Assembly (NCBI RefSeq): GCF_008065155.1
Contig: NZ_CP042819.1
Span: forward strand, 1,364,001 to 1,428,000
Direction of reading: 5' to 3'
DNA from: Octadecabacter sp. SW4
Lineage (GTDB): Bacteria; Pseudomonadota; Alphaproteobacteria; Rhodobacterales; Rhodobacteraceae
DNA length: 64,000 nucleotides
Shown here: piece after piece, positions 35,436 to 44,956 of the stretch
How positions within the stretch are numbered: the first letter of the stretch is position 1
How the letters are laid out: every line of letters begins with the position of its first letter
Program-made: the position numbers and the translations under genes
Notes under the pieces: generated by a model
Databases searched by the model: none
Seen by the model: the letters and a program-made list of their open reading frames with translations, nothing else
What the model was told of the DNA's origin: nothing

Positions 35436-36644
35436 ATGATCCTGACAACGACACAAGGGCAGGACAACCTGCCGCGCTATTTTGCATCCGTGTTTGACGT
35501 GGTCCGCCGGATTCCACGTGGGCGCGTCGATATGATCCTGCCCGACGGGCGGCATTTTCGCGCCGAAGGGCGCGATGCGGGCCATGTCGCCGAATTGCAT
35601 GTCCATAACGCCGATCTGTTCGCCCGCCTGATCCGCGAGGGCGATCTGGGCTTTTGCGAGGCCTATATGGACGGTTGGTGGTCAACGCCCGATTTGCAGG
35701 CCTTCATGGACCTTGTGCATGATGACGCCGAAGAAATGTATGACGGCTTTCCAGGCCAGCGGTTCGTGCGCGCCTATGAACAGCTGCGCTTCTGGCTGCA
35801 GTCCAATTCCAAGCGTCAGGCCCGTAAAAACATCAGCTATCACTATGATCTGGGCAATGAATTCTACGGGCTGTGGCTTGATGACACCATGACCTATTCG
35901 TCGGCCAAGTTCGAGAGCGGACAAGAGCCGCTGGAAACGGCGCAGGAACAGAAATACGCCTCAATGATTGATCAGATGGGCGCGCAGGCGGGTGATCATG
36001 TGCTGGAAATCGGCTGCGGCTGGGGCGGGTTCGCGCAATACGCCGCACGCGAGCGCGGGATCAAGGTCACGGGGCTGACCATCAGCCAAGAGCAGTTTAA
36101 CTATGCAACGGATCGCATTGAAAAAGCTGGGCTTTCCGATATGGTGACCTTCAAGTTGCAGGACTACCGCGACGAAACCGGCACCTATGATGGCGTTGCC
36201 TCGATCGAGATGTTCGAGGCCGTGGGCGAAAAATACTGGCCGGTCTACTTTGACACCCTGCGCGACCGCCTGAAACCGGGGCGCAACGCCACACTGCAAA
36301 TCATCACGGTGCATGATGCCCGCTGGGAGGTCTACAAACGCGGCGTGGACTTCATCCAGAAATACATTTTTCCGGGCGGGATGCTGCCCAGCCCCACGGT
36401 GCTGCGCCAACAGGTTGAAAAGGCGGGGCTGCGCGTGGCCCACTCGATTGAATTTGGCGAAAGCTACAGCCAGACCCTGCGCCGCTGGCACGATGATTTC
36501 AACGCCAAATGGGATCAGGTGGCCGCGCTTGGATTCGATGATCGGTTCCGCCGGATGTGGAACTTTTACCTCACCTCTTGCGCGGGGACGTTTCATAGCG
36601 GAAACTGTGACGTAACACAGATCACGGTGACACGGCCCGCTTGA
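35436..36644 (+). CDS. Cyclopropane-fatty-acyl-phospholipid synthase-like methyltransferase
   Basis: 402 residues. An N-terminal lipid-binding region (residues 1-110) is followed by a SAM-dependent methyltransferase domain with motif I VLEIGCGWGGFAQYA and the CFA motifs SYHYDLGNEFY, MTYSSAKFE and KYIFPGGMLPS. It likely methylates unsaturated acyl chains of phospholipids, making cyclopropane or furan-type fatty acids. A related enzyme in Rhodobacter takes part in the singlet-oxygen response. Start at ATG 35436. Confidence 0.87.
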   Translation: MILTTTQGQDNLPRYFASVFDVVRRIPRGRVDMILPDGRHFRAEGRDAGHVAELHVHNADLFARLIREGDLGFCEAYMDGWWSTPDLQAFMDLVHDDAEEMYDGFPGQRFVRAYEQLRFWLQSNSKRQARKNISYHYDLGNEFYGLWLDDTMTYSSAKFESGQEPLETAQEQKYASMIDQMGAQAGDHVLEIGCGWGGFAQYAARERGIKVTGLTISQEQFNYATDRIEKAGLSDMVTFKLQDYRDETGTYDGVASIEMFEAVGEKYWPVYFDTLRDRLKPGRNATLQIITVHDARWEVYKRGVDFIQKYIFPGGMLPSPTVLRQQVEKAGLRVAHSIEFGESYSQTLRRWHDDFNAKWDQVAALGFDDRFRRMWNFYLTSCAGTFHSGNCDVTQITVTRPA

Positions 36645-36676
36645 AGGTCGGCACCGCCGGGACAAGGAGCAGTGTC

Positions 36677-37117
36677 ATGCCTACCTTTGGACGATTGACG
36701 GCGGCCATCCTGTTTGCGCCGCTTTGCTGGTATGTGTCGCTTCTGGCGATACCGCTGTTTCCCGAAGGGCGCGTTCCGCCCATGTGGGCGGAAATCAACG
36801 CCGTGATTGGCCTGCTGATGGGGTGGATCATCGCCGGAAAACGCGCGGGTGACGGGACAAGCGCGGCCATCGGCTATGGCCTGACCACCTTTGCGGCAAT
36901 CATTTTCTGGTCGCTGTTCGCCCATTCCTTCATCGAAATGATCGACCGGTCCCTGAACAAGCGCTACGATGGCCCCTCAGAGGCGGTGATCAGCATCATG
37001 GAACTGGCCGCCGAACTGGGAGGCTGGCTGGCGACGCCGCTGGTCCTTGGCACCTTCGTCGTCGGGTCGTTGATTGCCGCCCTGATCACCGAATATATCG
37101 GCAGCAGGTATTCCTGA
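36677..37117 (+). CDS. trgA: TrgA-family membrane protein
   Basis: 146 residues with about four membrane helices (starts MPTFGRLTAAILFAPLCWY). TrgA was described with TrgB and CysK in a tellurite-resistance locus of Rhodobacter sphaeroides, and the same order trgA-trgB-cysK is seen here. The ATG at 36677 follows AAGGAG. How TrgA acts is unknown; a membrane role in thiol or metalloid stress is inferred. Confidence 0.82.
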   Translation: MPTFGRLTAAILFAPLCWYVSLLAIPLFPEGRVPPMWAEINAVIGLLMGWIIAGKRAGDGTSAAIGYGLTTFAAIIFWSLFAHSFIEMIDRSLNKRYDGPSEAVISIMELAAELGGWLATPLVLGTFVVGSLIAALITEYIGSRYS

Positions 37118-37119
37118 AC

Positions 37120-38154
37120 ATGAACCCGCAAAAGGGGCTGGTGATCTTCGGCACGCTGCGCGACCCGGCGTTGATGACGCTGGTGTTGGGGCGCGATCTG
37201 GACCCTTACGAATCCGAATGGGCGGTGCTGACGGGCCATAGCGTGCGGTGGGCCAAGGGGCAGAATTTCCCGCTGCTGGTGACCGATAAAGCCGGGGCGG
37301 CCCAGGGTTTGCGCTTTACAAGGCTCAGCGCGCAGGACTACGCCCGCCTTGATTATTACGAGGGGTTGTTCGGGTATCGACGCCGCGACGTCGGCGTGAT
37401 GGACGCCAGCGGCACATGGCACACGGCCGAAGTCTATTGGCCCATCGCCGCGCAGTGGGAACCTGGCGTGCTCTGGGACTATGACACATGGCACAGCGAA
37501 TTTGGCGCGCAGAACCTGATCGCCGCCGCCGACAAGATGGCAGGGTTTGACGCCGCCCCCGAAACGGTGCGCCACATCGCCCAACGCCGCGTCTATGAAA
37601 ACTTCTTTGCCGTTGACGAATACGATCTGCAATTTCGTAAATTCGCCGGCGGCTTTAGCCCAACCGTGGAGCGCGCCGTGTTCGTCGGTGGGCAAAGCGC
37701 GATTGTGCTGCCCTATGACCCCGTGCGCGACCGCGTGCTGGTGGTCGAACAGTTCCGCGCGGGCGCTTACGGGGCGGGGGATGATGCCCCTTGGACGATT
37801 GAACCCATCGCAGGCCGGATTGATCGTGGTGAAAGCCCTCAAACCGCCGCCCGCCGCGAGGCCCGCGAAGAAGCGGGTCTGACCCTGCGCGATTTGCTGC
37901 CCGTGGCTGCATCCTACCCCAGCCCCGGCACCACAACCGAATTTTTCCATGTGTTCGTCGGCCTTTGCGATCTGCCGGATGGAATCGCCGGTTTGGGCGG
38001 CGCAGTGGCCGAAGACGAAGATATCCGCAGCCACCTGTTGCCGTGGGCAGAGTTTGACGCGCGTTTGATGGCGGGCGGGTTTCGGCTGTTGCCGCTGATC
38101 GCCGCGGGCCATTGGCTTGCACGAAACCGCGAGGGAGTGCGCGCATCCGCTTGA
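37120..38154 (+). CDS. trgB: TrgB: gamma-glutamylcyclotransferase-like plus NUDIX hydrolase
   Basis: 344 residues in two parts. Residues 1-135 resemble the gamma-glutamylcyclotransferase fold (VIFGTLRDPALMTLVLGRDL). Residues about 185-335 are a NUDIX domain of the ADP-ribose pyrophosphatase type; the box reads GRIDRGESPQTAARREAREE, then AGL. It lies two bases after trgA. The fusion suggests coupled turnover of a glutathione-like and an ADP-ribose-like compound, but neither activity is shown here. Confidence 0.85.
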   Translation: MNPQKGLVIFGTLRDPALMTLVLGRDLDPYESEWAVLTGHSVRWAKGQNFPLLVTDKAGAAQGLRFTRLSAQDYARLDYYEGLFGYRRRDVGVMDASGTWHTAEVYWPIAAQWEPGVLWDYDTWHSEFGAQNLIAAADKMAGFDAAPETVRHIAQRRVYENFFAVDEYDLQFRKFAGGFSPTVERAVFVGGQSAIVLPYDPVRDRVLVVEQFRAGAYGAGDDAPWTIEPIAGRIDRGESPQTAARREAREEAGLTLRDLLPVAASYPSPGTTTEFFHVFVGLCDLPDGIAGLGGAVAEDEDIRSHLLPWAEFDARLMAGGFRLLPLIAAGHWLARNREGVRASA

Positions 38155-38206
38155 GTTCGCACCTGCGCGCCCCTAGACAGGTAGGCAAGCAAGAAAGGCC
38201 AAACTG

Positions 38207-39241
38207 ATGCAGATTAAATCCGACCTCGCCGAAACTGTCGGCAATACGCCCCTGATCAAGCTGCGCGCCGCAAGCGAGGCGACAGGCTGCACCATTTTGG
38301 GCAAGGCCGAATTCATGAACCCCGGTCAGTCGGTCAAGGACCGCGCGGCGCTGTTCATCATCCGCGACGCGATTGCCAAGGGGCAGTTGAAACCCGGCGG
38401 CACGATCGTCGAAGGGACGGCGGGCAATACCGGTATCGGTCTGGCGCTGGTGGGTGCCTCGATGGGCTTCAAGACGGTAATTGTCATCCCTGAGACACAA
38501 TCGCAGGAAAAGAAGGACATGCTGCGCCTGGCCGGCGCCGAACTGGTGCAGGTGCCTGCCGCACCCTATCGCAATCCCAACAACTATGTCCGCTATTCGG
38601 GGCGGCTGGCTGAAAAGCTGGCGCGCGACAGCAATCAGGGTGTGATCTGGGCCAATCAGTTTGACAATGTCGCCAACCGTCAGGCCCATCTCGAAACCAC
38701 GGGGCCGGAAATCTGGAACCAGACAGACGGCAAGGTTGATGGTTTCGTCTGCGCTGTCGGTTCGGGCGGCACACTGGCCGGTGTCGGTATGGCACTGCAA
38801 CCCAAGGGCGTGAAAATGGCGCTGGCCGATCCCGATGGCGCAACGCTGCACAGCTTTTATACCACGGGCGAACATAAATCCGACGGCGGCTCGATCACCG
38901 AAGGGATCGGGCAGGGGCGCATCACCGCCAACCTTGAAGGGTTCACACCCGATATGTCCTACAACATCCCCGACAGCGAAGCCTTGCCGATCGTGTTCGA
39001 CCTGTTGGAACACGAAGGGCTGTGTCTGGGCGGATCGTCTGGGATCAACGTCGCCGGGGCGATCCGCATGGCGCGTGAAATGGGGCCGGGCCATACGATT
39101 GTGACGGTGCTGTGCGATTACGGCACGCGCTATCAATCCAAATTGTGGAACCCCGAATTTCTGCGCGACAAAGGTCTGCCCGTTCCCGGCTGGCTCAGTG
39201 CCGCGCCACAGTCCATCCCCGGCGTGTTCGAGGACGTATGA
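38207..39241 (+). CDS. cysK: Cysteine synthase A
   Basis: 344 residues, a PLP enzyme that makes cysteine from O-acetylserine and sulfide. The PLP lysine is in NPGQSVKDRAA, the substrate loop is GTAGNTGIGLAL, and the glycine-rich phosphate loop is GSGGTLAG. It follows trgB by 52 bp with an AAGAAAGG site. Its stop overlaps the start of the mechanosensitive-channel gene by ATGA. Confidence 0.92.
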   Translation: MQIKSDLAETVGNTPLIKLRAASEATGCTILGKAEFMNPGQSVKDRAALFIIRDAIAKGQLKPGGTIVEGTAGNTGIGLALVGASMGFKTVIVIPETQSQEKKDMLRLAGAELVQVPAAPYRNPNNYVRYSGRLAEKLARDSNQGVIWANQFDNVANRQAHLETTGPEIWNQTDGKVDGFVCAVGSGGTLAGVGMALQPKGVKMALADPDGATLHSFYTTGEHKSDGGSITEGIGQGRITANLEGFTPDMSYNIPDSEALPIVFDLLEHEGLCLGGSSGINVAGAIRMAREMGPGHTIVTVLCDYGTRYQSKLWNPEFLRDKGLPVPGWLSAAPQSIPGVFEDV

Positions 39242-41700
39242 CGCCGATCGCCCGCTTTATCCGTATCGCGGCGCTGTGGCTGCTGCTTGGCCTGCCCTTG
39301 CAGGTCAGCGCGCAGGACACGACCATCGAAACGCCCGCCGATACGACCGTCACGACACCAAATACCGTGGCAGAGCGCGGCAAGGTCGCGGGCATTGACT
39401 ATGGCGCGTGGGACAGTGTCGCCACCCGCGCCGAGGCCGCTGTGGAGGCCGGGCGTGCATCAAGCTTCGCGCTTGAACAATTGCGCGCCGAACTGGTCGA
39501 CTGGCGTGATACCTTTCTTACGGGCCAATCGGTCAACAGCGCGCGGATCGAAACCGTGTCGGCGCAGATCAGCGCCCTTGGCCCGACCACCAACGATGCG
39601 GGCGACCCGATTGAGGACTCGCCTGCCATCGCCGCGCGTCGCGCGGTTCTCAATGACCAGTTGGACCGCTTGCAGGCACCTGTGATCCTCGCCGAGGAAG
39701 CGCATACCCAAGCCAACGGGCTGATCAGTGAAATTGACACGCTGATCCGCGATCGTCAGGCCGAAGCGCTTTATGCGCGCGATGATTCGCCTTTGATGCC
39801 GCAGAACTGGAGCGCGACATGGGGGGCGGTGAAATCAGGCGGAATGGCGATCTATATCGAGGCCCGCACCACCTTGAACAGTGAAATCCGCCGTGCGGCG
39901 GTGGTTCAGGCCGCCCCGTCCGCGGGCCTGCTGGCGCTGGTCGGGCTGGTGCTGTTGTTGCGTGGCCGGCAGTGGGCCGCGCGGTTGCAAAACCTTGTGG
40001 TGGCGCGGTCATTGCGCGGGCGTGGCGTGTGGGATTTCATCATATCCCTGAGCCAGATCGTCCTGCCGCTGACGGGGGTTGTTGCGCTGACGGCTGCGGT
40101 CGATTCGCTTGAGGTTCTGGGCCAACGGGGCGCGGCCCTGCTGGCGGTCTTGCCGCTCGCGGCGCTGTTTGTGCTGTTTGCGCGATGGCTGTCGGGGCAT
40201 TTCTTTGCCGATGCGGACGGGCAGGTGGGGGTGGCCCCACTTGATTTCACTGCCGAGACCCGCAGTCAGGGGCGCTGGCTCAGCACGTCGTTGGGGTGGT
40301 TGCTGGGGGCGCGCATCCTGCTTGAGTCATTCCTGACGGTGATAGATGCCTCGGCGGCTGTGCAATCGGTCATGCTGTTGCCGCTGGCGGTGCTGGTTGC
40401 GGTGATGCTGTTCCGGTTGGGGCAATTGCTGGTGCGCTATGGCGCGCCCGCGCCCGTGCCCGCCGATGATGATGACGCTTCGCCGCCACGACCATATACG
40501 GATCGCCTTGTCGCGCTGGTTGGCCGGGCGCTGGTCATCATCGCCGCGCTTGCACCCTTGCTGGCCGTGCTGGGCTATACCGAAGCGGCGAATATGCTGC
40601 TTTATCCGGCTGTCATGTCGCTGGGTGTGCTGGGCATTGTCTTGCTGCTGCAAAGCCTTGTATTTGACATCTACACCCTGCTGACCCGCGCCGAGGATGG
40701 CAGCCGCGATGCGCTGATCCCGGTGCTGATCGGCTTTGTGCTGTTGTTGCTGGCCCTGCCTGTCCTGTCGCTGATCTGGGGCGCGCGGGTGGCGGACCTG
40801 ACCGAACTCTGGACCCGCTTTCGTCAGGGATTTTCGATCGGGGCCACGCAGATTTCGCCCACCAGCTTCCTGACCTTCGCCATCGTTTTCGCGGTTGGCT
40901 ATACCGTGACGCGGCTGTTGCAAGGGACGCTGCGCACCACTGTGCTGCCCAAGACGCGCATGGATGTCGGTGGGCAGAACGCGGTCGTGTCGGGCCTTGG
41001 TTATGTCGGGATATTCCTGGCGGCCCTTGTGGCGATCACCACCGCCGGGATTGATCTGTCGGGCCTGGCGATTGTCGCCGGTGCCCTGTCGGTCGGCATC
41101 GGTTTCGGCCTGCAAAACATCGTGTCCAATTTCGTCGCCGGGATCATCTTGTTGATCGAGCGCCCGATTTCCGAAGGCGACTGGATCGAGGTTGGTGGGC
41201 AAATGGGCTATGTGCGCGATATTTCCGTGCGCTCCACCCGGATCGAAACCTTTGATCGCACCGACGTCATCGTGCCCAATGCCGATCTGGTCAGCGGGCA
41301 GGTGATCAACTGGACCCGTGGCAATTCTGTGGGTCGCGTGATCGTGCCCGTGGGGGTGGCCTATGGCACCGATACAGATCTGGTTGCCCGATTGCTGTTG
41401 GATATTGCCAAGGATCATCCGCTTGTGCTCGCCAATCCCGCGCCCAACGTCATCTTTCAGGGGTTTGGTGCGGACTCGCTTGATTTTGAAATTCGCGCAA
41501 TCCTGCGGGATGTGAATTGGGTGCTCAAGATCAAATCCGATATGAATCACGCCATCGCCAAAAAGTTCGCCGAAGAAGGGATCGAGATACCCTTTGCCCA
41601 GCGTGACGTCTGGCTGCGCAACCCCGAAACGCTGTCGGGCGCCGCAAAGCCCAAACCCAAACCCAAACCCAAACCAAAATCGCCGGAGGGCACGTCATGA
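39238..41700 (+). CDS. Large mechanosensitive channel (DUF3772 plus MscS domain)
   Basis: 820 residues. A signal peptide (LWLLLGLPLQVSAQ) precedes a periplasmic coiled-coil DUF3772 domain, about ten membrane helices, and the MscS pore and beta domain near the C-terminus (GALSVGIGFGLQNIVSNFVAGI, then EGDWIEVGGQMGYV). It resembles the MscK/YbdG type that opens on osmotic downshock. The protein ends in an unusual PKPKPKPKPKPK run. Start ATG overlaps the cysK stop, and the stop overlaps the alaX start. Confidence 0.88.
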   Translation: MTPIARFIRIAALWLLLGLPLQVSAQDTTIETPADTTVTTPNTVAERGKVAGIDYGAWDSVATRAEAAVEAGRASSFALEQLRAELVDWRDTFLTGQSVNSARIETVSAQISALGPTTNDAGDPIEDSPAIAARRAVLNDQLDRLQAPVILAEEAHTQANGLISEIDTLIRDRQAEALYARDDSPLMPQNWSATWGAVKSGGMAIYIEARTTLNSEIRRAAVVQAAPSAGLLALVGLVLLLRGRQWAARLQNLVVARSLRGRGVWDFIISLSQIVLPLTGVVALTAAVDSLEVLGQRGAALLAVLPLAALFVLFARWLSGHFFADADGQVGVAPLDFTAETRSQGRWLSTSLGWLLGARILLESFLTVIDASAAVQSVMLLPLAVLVAVMLFRLGQLLVRYGAPAPVPADDDDASPPRPYTDRLVALVGRALVIIAALAPLLAVLGYTEAANMLLYPAVMSLGVLGIVLLLQSLVFDIYTLLTRAEDGSRDALIPVLIGFVLLLLALPVLSLIWGARVADLTELWTRFRQGFSIGATQISPTSFLTFAIVFAVGYTVTRLLQGTLRTTVLPKTRMDVGGQNAVVSGLGYVGIFLAALVAITTAGIDLSGLAIVAGALSVGIGFGLQNIVSNFVAGIILLIERPISEGDWIEVGGQMGYVRDISVRSTRIETFDRTDVIVPNADLVSGQVINWTRGNSVGRVIVPVGVAYGTDTDLVARLLLDIAKDHPLVLANPAPNVIFQGFGADSLDFEIRAILRDVNWVLKIKSDMNHAIAKKFAEEGIEIPFAQRDVWLRNPETLSGAAKPKPKPKPKPKSPEGTS

Positions 41701-42415
41701 CGACGCCGCTGTTTCGCGATGACGCCTACCTGCGTGATGCCCCCGCGACCGTGACAGCAATCACCGACGAGGGCGGGATCGTGCTGGATCAAACGGTGTT
41801 TTATGCCACCGGCGGTGGCCAACCCGGCGACAGCGGGCGGCTGGCATGGGGGGCGGTGCCATCGAAATCGCCACCACCGTCAAGGGCGAAGGTGATGCGA
41901 TCGTTCTTGTTCCCGCCGAACCCGCGCCCCTGCCTCCGGTCGGCGCACCCGTCACGCAGTCGCTGGACTGGGACCGCCGCCACCGGATGATGCGCGTTCA
42001 CACCGCGCTGCATCTGCTGTCGGTCGTGATCCCGCTGCCGGTCACCGGCGGATCGATTTCCGCCGACAAGGGCCGCCTTGATTTCGACATGCCCGATGCC
42101 CCCGCGGACAAGGACACGCTCGAGGCGACCCTCAACAAGCTGATCGCCTGCGATTTCGAAGTCACCGCGGAATGGATCACCGAGGCCGCGCTTGACGCCA
42201 ATCCCGCGCTGGTAAAGACCCTGTCCGTGCAGCCGCCGCGCGGGGCAGGGCGCATCCGCCTGATCCGCATCGGCAGCGGTGAAAATACCGCCGATCTGCA
42301 ACCCTGCGGCGGCACCCATGTCGCCTTTACCGGTGAAATCGGCAGCGTGCGCATTGGCAAGATCGAAAAGAAGGGCAAGCAAAACCGCCGCGTCTATATG
42401 CATCTGGTATCATGA
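41697..42415 (+). pseudogene. Alanyl-tRNA editing protein AlaX, frame broken at a G6 run
   Basis: The first frame (41697 on) encodes MTTPLFRDDAYLRDAP...VFYATGGGQPGDSGRLAW. At the G6 run around 41848-41853 the continuing similarity jumps to a second frame that reads GGAIEIATTVKG and on to VYMHLVS, ending at 42415. Adding one G restores a protein of about 239 residues with both AlaX zinc motifs, HTALHLL and CGGTH. AlaX removes serine or glycine wrongly attached to tRNA-Ala. Start and stop overlap neighbours by ATGA, which fits an intact gene. Either a sequencing error or a recent loss. Confidence 0.82.
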
Positions 42416-42777
42416 GCTTTGCCTTGGTCGCGCGGATCGTTGCCGCCATATGCGCGGTGTTATTTGTGATCTTGCTGCTTTTTCCCGCCACTTATGCGCC
42501 GACCTACGGCGTGGCGGCGGACATGGGCGTGCAGTTCATCACCCGCCGCGCTGCGCCCATGTTCATCGCGCCTGCGGTTATTTTGTGGTGCGCCGCATCC
42601 GCGCCCGACACCCCACTGCGCCGCGCCGTGGCGCTTGGCATTGCCCTGTCGTTCGTCGGGATCGCCGCGACCGGTCTGGCCGCATATCTGGCCGGAACCG
42701 CAAGTGCGGCAATCCTGATCGCCGCCCTTGGCGAATGCCTGATGGCTGCGGCCTTGTGGGCCACCCGCAAAAACTGA
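42412..42777 (+). CDS. Small four-helix membrane protein, unknown function
   Basis: 121 residues made of four hydrophobic helices with short loops (for example [22 protein letters not shown]). Overlaps the alaX stop by ATGA, so probably co-translated. No catalytic motif; similar in build to DUF4345-like proteins. Function not recognised. Confidence 0.65.
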   Translation: MSFALVARIVAAICAVLFVILLLFPATYAPTYGVAADMGVQFITRRAAPMFIAPAVILWCAASAPDTPLRRAVALGIALSFVGIAATGLAAYLAGTASAAILIAALGECLMAAALWATRKN

Positions 42778-42835
42778 CCGGCTTGGCGCAAAGCCCCTTG
42801 AAACTGCCGTGCCGCATGGATTAAGGACAGCCCAC

Positions 42836-42925
42836 GGACAGGTGGCCGAGTGGTCGAAGGCGCACGCCTGGAAAGTGTGTAGGCGGGAGACCGTCTCCAG
42901 GGTTCGAATCCCTGTCTGTCCGCCA
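42836..42925 (+). tRNA. tRNA-Ser (GGA)
   Basis: A complete 90-base tRNA with encoded CCA. The acceptor stem GGACAGG pairs with TCTGTCC, with a G discriminator. The anticodon GGA is at 42870-42872, and the variable arm (TAGGCGGGAGACCGTCTCC region) is long as in class II tRNAs. The T-arm loop is TTCGAAT. Confidence 0.97.
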
Positions 42926-42973
42926 CCCCCCTTTTCGTCGGGCCGACTTTTGCCCTGCGCGGCGTTCGCCGAT

Positions 42974-44116
42974 CTAGCGCAAGGCGGCCAGCACGTCGCG
43001 GGTTGCCTGTCCGGTCACAACCATCCCCTGACGGCGCTGGAAATCGCTGATCGCGGCCTGCGTTTTCGCGCCGACCACACCGTCGATCGTGCCGATGTCA
43101 TAACCGCGCTGCGCCAGCGCCCGCTGGATCGCCAGCCGGTCGTCGCGGCTAAGCCCGTTTGCATCGGGGGGAAAGCTGCCGCGCAACGGGCCAGCGCCGC
43201 CAATCCGGTCGGCCAGATGGCCCACGCCCAGTGCATAAAGGTCTGAATTGTTGTAGGTTTTCAGCACATCGAAATTGCGCGTCACCGTGAAACTGACGCC
43301 GCCACTTTGCGGCTGGATCCTGCGCCCTGATGGTCCGCCCGTGCCGGCCTCGGCGCCCCAGCGCAGCCCGGTGCGCCAGCCGTTGCGCGCCAGGTAACTG
43401 GCCGTGGAGGCCAGCGCGTCGGCTGGATCATCGCCCCAAATATCGCGCCGCCCGTCACCGGTAAAATCAACCGCAAAGGATTGATAAGACGTGGGAATAA
43501 ACTGCGTATGGCCCATCGCACCGGCCCAGCTTCCGGTCAGGCGGGCCGGGGTCGTATCACCGCTTTGCAAAATCCGCAGGGCCGCGATCAGCTGGGATTC
43601 GTAAAACGCCCCGCGCCGCCCGTCAAAGGCAAGGGTCGCCGTGGACGAGATCACCGGGATTTCGCCGCGTTTTTCACCGAACTGGCTTTCCATCCCCCAG
43701 ATCGCCGCGACGATCAGCGCATCAACGCCATAGCGCGATTCAATCGCCGACAGGGTGCTGGCATGGCGCGAAAACGCGGCGCGGCCCTTGCTGATGCGTT
43801 CGTCCGACGTGGCGATGGACAGATATTCCTCAAGGGTGCGGCGGGTTTGGATTTGCGTGCCGTCACGGGTGATCACGCCGGGCAGATAGCCCGCATTGGC
43901 AAAGGCCGCGTCCAGCGTCGCCGACGAAATACCGGCACTGCGCGCGCGCGGGCGAAACGCCGCGACCCAGCGGGTGAACCCGTCGTTCGCCACGGGGCGC
44001 AGATCGGCGGGCAACCCGTTGGTGCTGACGCGCTGCATGGCGGATGGCGCGCCGGTGCACGCCGTCAATCCAAAGGCACCTGACCCGGCAAGAAAAACAC
44101 GTCGATTGAAATTCAT
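42974..44116 (-). CDS. Lytic murein transglycosylase, MltB type, with peptidoglycan-binding domain
   Basis: 380 residues. The N-terminus [20 protein letters not shown] has a twin-arginine-like motif and a lipobox ending at Cys20, so the protein is probably a lipoprotein exported through Tat or Sec. The SLT_2 domain has the catalytic Glu in [13 protein letters not shown], and [13 protein letters not shown] is typical. A C-terminal PG_binding_1 repeat ([22 protein letters not shown]) follows. It cleaves peptidoglycan with formation of 1,6-anhydromuropeptides. The start at 44116 is chosen for the signal. Confidence 0.9.
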   Translation of the reverse strand: MNFNRRVFLAGSGAFGLTACTGAPSAMQRVSTNGLPADLRPVANDGFTRWVAAFRPRARSAGISSATLDAAFANAGYLPGVITRDGTQIQTRRTLEEYLSIATSDERISKGRAAFSRHASTLSAIESRYGVDALIVAAIWGMESQFGEKRGEIPVISSTATLAFDGRRGAFYESQLIAALRILQSGDTTPARLTGSWAGAMGHTQFIPTSYQSFAVDFTGDGRRDIWGDDPADALASTASYLARNGWRTGLRWGAEAGTGGPSGRRIQPQSGGVSFTVTRNFDVLKTYNNSDLYALGVGHLADRIGGAGPLRGSFPPDANGLSRDDRLAIQRALAQRGYDIGTIDGVVGAKTQAAISDFQRRQGMVVTGQATRDVLAALR

Positions 44117-44153
44117 ATCACCACCATAACCTGACGCTGGCAGCATACCACGC

Positions 44154-44750
44154 TTATCGCCGCCCTGCCTCCCAGACGCGGAACTCATCGGCACATTTAC
44201 GCCGCAACTTGTCCTGCGTGGCATCGGACAGGTCCAGTGTCATCCGGGGTGAGACATTCATTTGCGGCAGGGAAATTTCGATCCCCAGCCGGTCCTCCAG
44301 AAAGGCGATCAGCTTGTCTTGCTGTTCGTATTGGAACAGGTCATCGACGCCGATCGCGCCCTCGTTGTCCAGCAGGAACTTGGCCTGACTTCCCACCTGC
44401 GCAAAGGGCGGCTTGGCCCCCTTCATATAGGCCTGCACGAAATCATCGAAACTGATGTCGCGGGTGCTGTTCTTGTGGCCGATCAGATCGTCGCGGTAAC
44501 GATAGCGATACCAGCTACCCAGCCAGTCGACCGGTTCGCGCACCACGGCGAGTGTTTCCATCTCCTGCCCGCCGGCCTGCTTGAAATAGGGGTGAAGGAA
44601 TCGCCGGTAGCGGTAAACGGGGGCATGTTTCAGCAGGGGCGGATCGCGCACGACCATTGACGCCTTTGACGAAAGTGCCCGTTCCAGCGCGGTTGTGCCG
44701 GTTTTGGGAACCGCCAGCATCACCAGTTTTTCGCTCCAGAAAACAAGCAT
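44154..44750 (-). CDS. Sulfotransferase-fold protein
   Basis: 198 residues. The 5'-phosphosulfate-binding loop VPKTGTTAL is near the N-terminus (about residues 14-22), and VVREPVDWLGSWYRY is the second PAPS-contact segment. The C-terminal part is shorter than in typical carbohydrate sulfotransferases. The acceptor is unknown. Similar roseobacter proteins are sometimes mislabelled gamma-glutamyl kinase; the visible motifs do not support that name. Confidence 0.65.
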   Translation of the reverse strand: MLVFWSEKLVMLAVPKTGTTALERALSSKASMVVRDPPLLKHAPVYRYRRFLHPYFKQAGGQEMETLAVVREPVDWLGSWYRYRYRDDLIGHKNSTRDISFDDFVQAYMKGAKPPFAQVGSQAKFLLDNEGAIGVDDLFQYEQQDKLIAFLEDRLGIEISLPQMNVSPRMTLDLSDATQDKLRRKCADEFRVWEAGRR

Positions 44751-44877
44751 TTAACACTACTCCCTCGGCTTTGCGCCATGACACCCCGTTTTTGTAAACT
44801 ACTCCTTAACCACTTGAGGAAAAAGTGGGGGCAGGAAAGATTTATCTTGTAATGTTCTCATTTTGGTCTCATGAAAA

Positions 44878-44892
44878 GAACAAGAGGTGAAC
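44878..44892. promoter_or_regulatory. LexA (SOS) box upstream of recA
   Basis: GAAC-AAGAGGT-GAAC exactly matches the alphaproteobacterial LexA site GAACN7GAAC and lies 65 bp before the recA start codon, so recA should be induced by DNA damage. Confidence 0.85.
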
Positions 44893-44956
44893 AATAGCAG
44901 TGATTGCAGCCCACAGATTGCAGATTTGGGGCGCGCATGGAATAAGGACGACAAAC

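Noticed and set aside
44154..44750. Gamma-glutamyl kinase annotation for the 198-residue protein
   Set aside because: The PKTGTT loop and overall pattern fit a sulfotransferase fold; no amino-acid-kinase motif is present.
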